From: Bacteroidota bacterium
Lineage (GTDB): Bacteria > Bacteroidota > Bacteroidia > Cytophagales > Cyclobacteriaceae
Assembly: GCA_013285945.1 (NCBI GenBank)
Contig: JABDGP010000033.1
Location: 1 to 35,708 of the forward strand
Length of the DNA: 35,708 nucleotides
Direction of reading: 5' to 3'
Numbering within the stretch: the first letter of the stretch is position 1; each line of letters starts with the position of its first letter. A model generated the notes under the pieces. That model saw nothing but the letters and a program-made list of their open reading frames with translations. It was not told the DNA's origin and searched no databases. Below are positions 34,835 through 35,708 of this stretch, piece by piece. A program made the translations under genes and the position numbers.

Positions 34835-35708
34835 TTAGATTCTAAAAAGCATTACAAAGATTATACGGTCTTCCAAATGAGCCAGATCTGGTGCCCAGTT
34901 GGGATAGGGAGTGCCGGGACCGAAAGCTGTTGTAGTATATCCCGTCGGAGAAGTTACTCCACCGTGGCCGGCAAAATAAGGAACGCTCGCATAGCGATGC
35001 ACATATTCAATCCTCCATGTAAGACTTTGATTTGGCATCCAATCAAAATTGGTAGAATAATCAAATCCGCTAAACTGACTTCCAGGACTTGTATCAAATG
35101 GATGGGTGCCTTCGGTTTGAGTTGGGTTATTAGGATTGGGTAGCGGGCTTGCATCACCTGTCGGGTAAAGCACCAAGTATCTTCCGGGGTTGTTGATAAA
35201 GCCACCGCCAACGGTCCAGGCAAATTTATTTTGATTGAACCAAACTCTATTATATAGCATGCCACTGAAGAAATACTGTGCAGGACCTTTCACTGGATCG
35301 CTGTGAAAACCATTTACGCCACCTCCTTTTTTCGAATCCTACATCCATCGTCAGTGAAAATGCAACCTTCGAAATTCCCTTCGACTCTGGTTGATCGTAG
35401 TACTTCACAAGCAAGCTGTTATCAGAGTGCACGCGTTTTCTCGCCGGTATTCCTCCGGTGTCAGTTCCGTAGTAGTCGTTAGTAAGAAGTTTTACATTAC
35501 TGCTTGGTATCCACGTGATGTTACCACCGAGGCCAGGCATGTTATTATATTTGGCATAACTCTGCCAGCCGTTGATAATCCACGGTTCGATTTTTAAATG
35601 CTTGGTTGGGAAAATCTGAATACGTACGCCATTGAAAAACCACGGAGTGTTGTCGGAAGTGTATGATGCCTGATATTCCCAGTTCTCTACCTGATAATAC
35701 GAGTTGAG
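34835..35708 (-). pseudogene. OmpL-like beta-barrel porin, frameshifted and 5'-truncated by the window
   Basis: The frame is open from the right window edge (…LNSYYQVENWEYQAS…) down to VAFSLTMDVGFEK at about 35328. A run of six A (minus strand) at 35327-35332 then breaks it. With one A fewer the reading continues as GGGVNGFHSDPVKGPAQYFF to the stop at 34835. The two pieces together give one smooth porin C-terminus of beta-strands rich in Tyr, Trp and Asn. It ends in the typical outer-membrane strand DRIIFVMLFRI. It resembles the putative beta-barrel porin-2 (OmpL-like) family. It may be a real pseudogene or a one-base homopolymer error. It precedes kdpD by 71 bases on the same strand, a position where kdp clusters of this phylum often have a porin. 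Confidence 0.75.

Noticed and set aside
34835..35293. GTG-started frame as a separate 152-residue gene
   Set aside because: Its sequence continues the beta-barrel of the upstream frame once one base of the A run is removed; it is the C-terminus of one porin, not an independent gene.
1..35708. tRNA, rRNA, CRISPR arrays, insertion sequences, phage genes
   Set aside because: I looked for cloverleaf-like sequence in the gaps, regularly spaced repeats, transposase motifs and phage genes, and saw none; the gaps are short and nearly all sequence is coding.

Overview
The window is a piece of a Bacteroidota chromosome, most likely Cytophagales-like. The main evidence is an intact sprA gene (type IX secretion translocon, 2398 residues) in a malic enzyme / ruvA / sprA / gcvH neighbourhood. 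Supporting signs are TPR-containing sensor kinases, -7 boxes of the TAnnTTTG type and almost no Shine-Dalgarno sequences. Coding density is very high. I count 24 protein genes, cut at both window ends, and no gap longer than about 180 bases. I see no rRNA, tRNA, CRISPR array, insertion sequence or prophage gene. The gene assignments rest on motif recognition by eye, not on database searches.

Layout. (1) 1-1531, plus strand: the 3' part of a TPR sensor histidine kinase. (2) 1528-20839, an unbroken minus-strand block. Read in its own direction it runs: CPBP membrane protease, cdsA, a small envelope protein, prfB with a programmed +1 frameshift, radC, a beta-lactamase-fold serine hydrolase, a DUF1684 protein, maeB, ruvA, sprA, gcvH, lipA, and a three-gene redox cluster (nitroreductase, OsmC, 4Fe-4S/CDGSH protein). 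(3) 20909-24090, plus strand: dusB and a second TPR sensor kinase. (4) 24096-30466, minus strand: a giant alpha-2-macroglobulin-like protein and a YhhN membrane protein. (5) 30553-31887, plus strand: an NtrC-type sigma-54 response regulator. (6) 31888 to the end, minus strand: a HAMP/PAS histidine kinase, an N-terminal-only KdpD, and a frameshifted OmpL-like porin that runs off the window.

How the genes work together. LipA inserts the sulfurs of the lipoyl group carried by GcvH, so their adjacency is functional. RuvA and SprA are unrelated in function but appear co-transcribed and probably translationally coupled. The right end looks like the regulatory tail of a potassium (Kdp) locus. KdpD is split into a cytoplasmic ATP-binding/USP protein and a separate membrane kinase, and the nearest response regulator is of the NtrC type rather than the usual OmpR-type KdpE. 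I expect kdpC, kdpB and kdpA just beyond the right edge.

No wholly new system is evident. The most notable points are the split Kdp sensor facing a sigma-54 regulator, the homopolymer frameshift in the porin, the TTG start of sprA directly after ruvA, the prfB recoding site, a GC-rich hairpin-bearing intergenic patch (about 18405-18530), and three convergent gene pairs with essentially no space between them.
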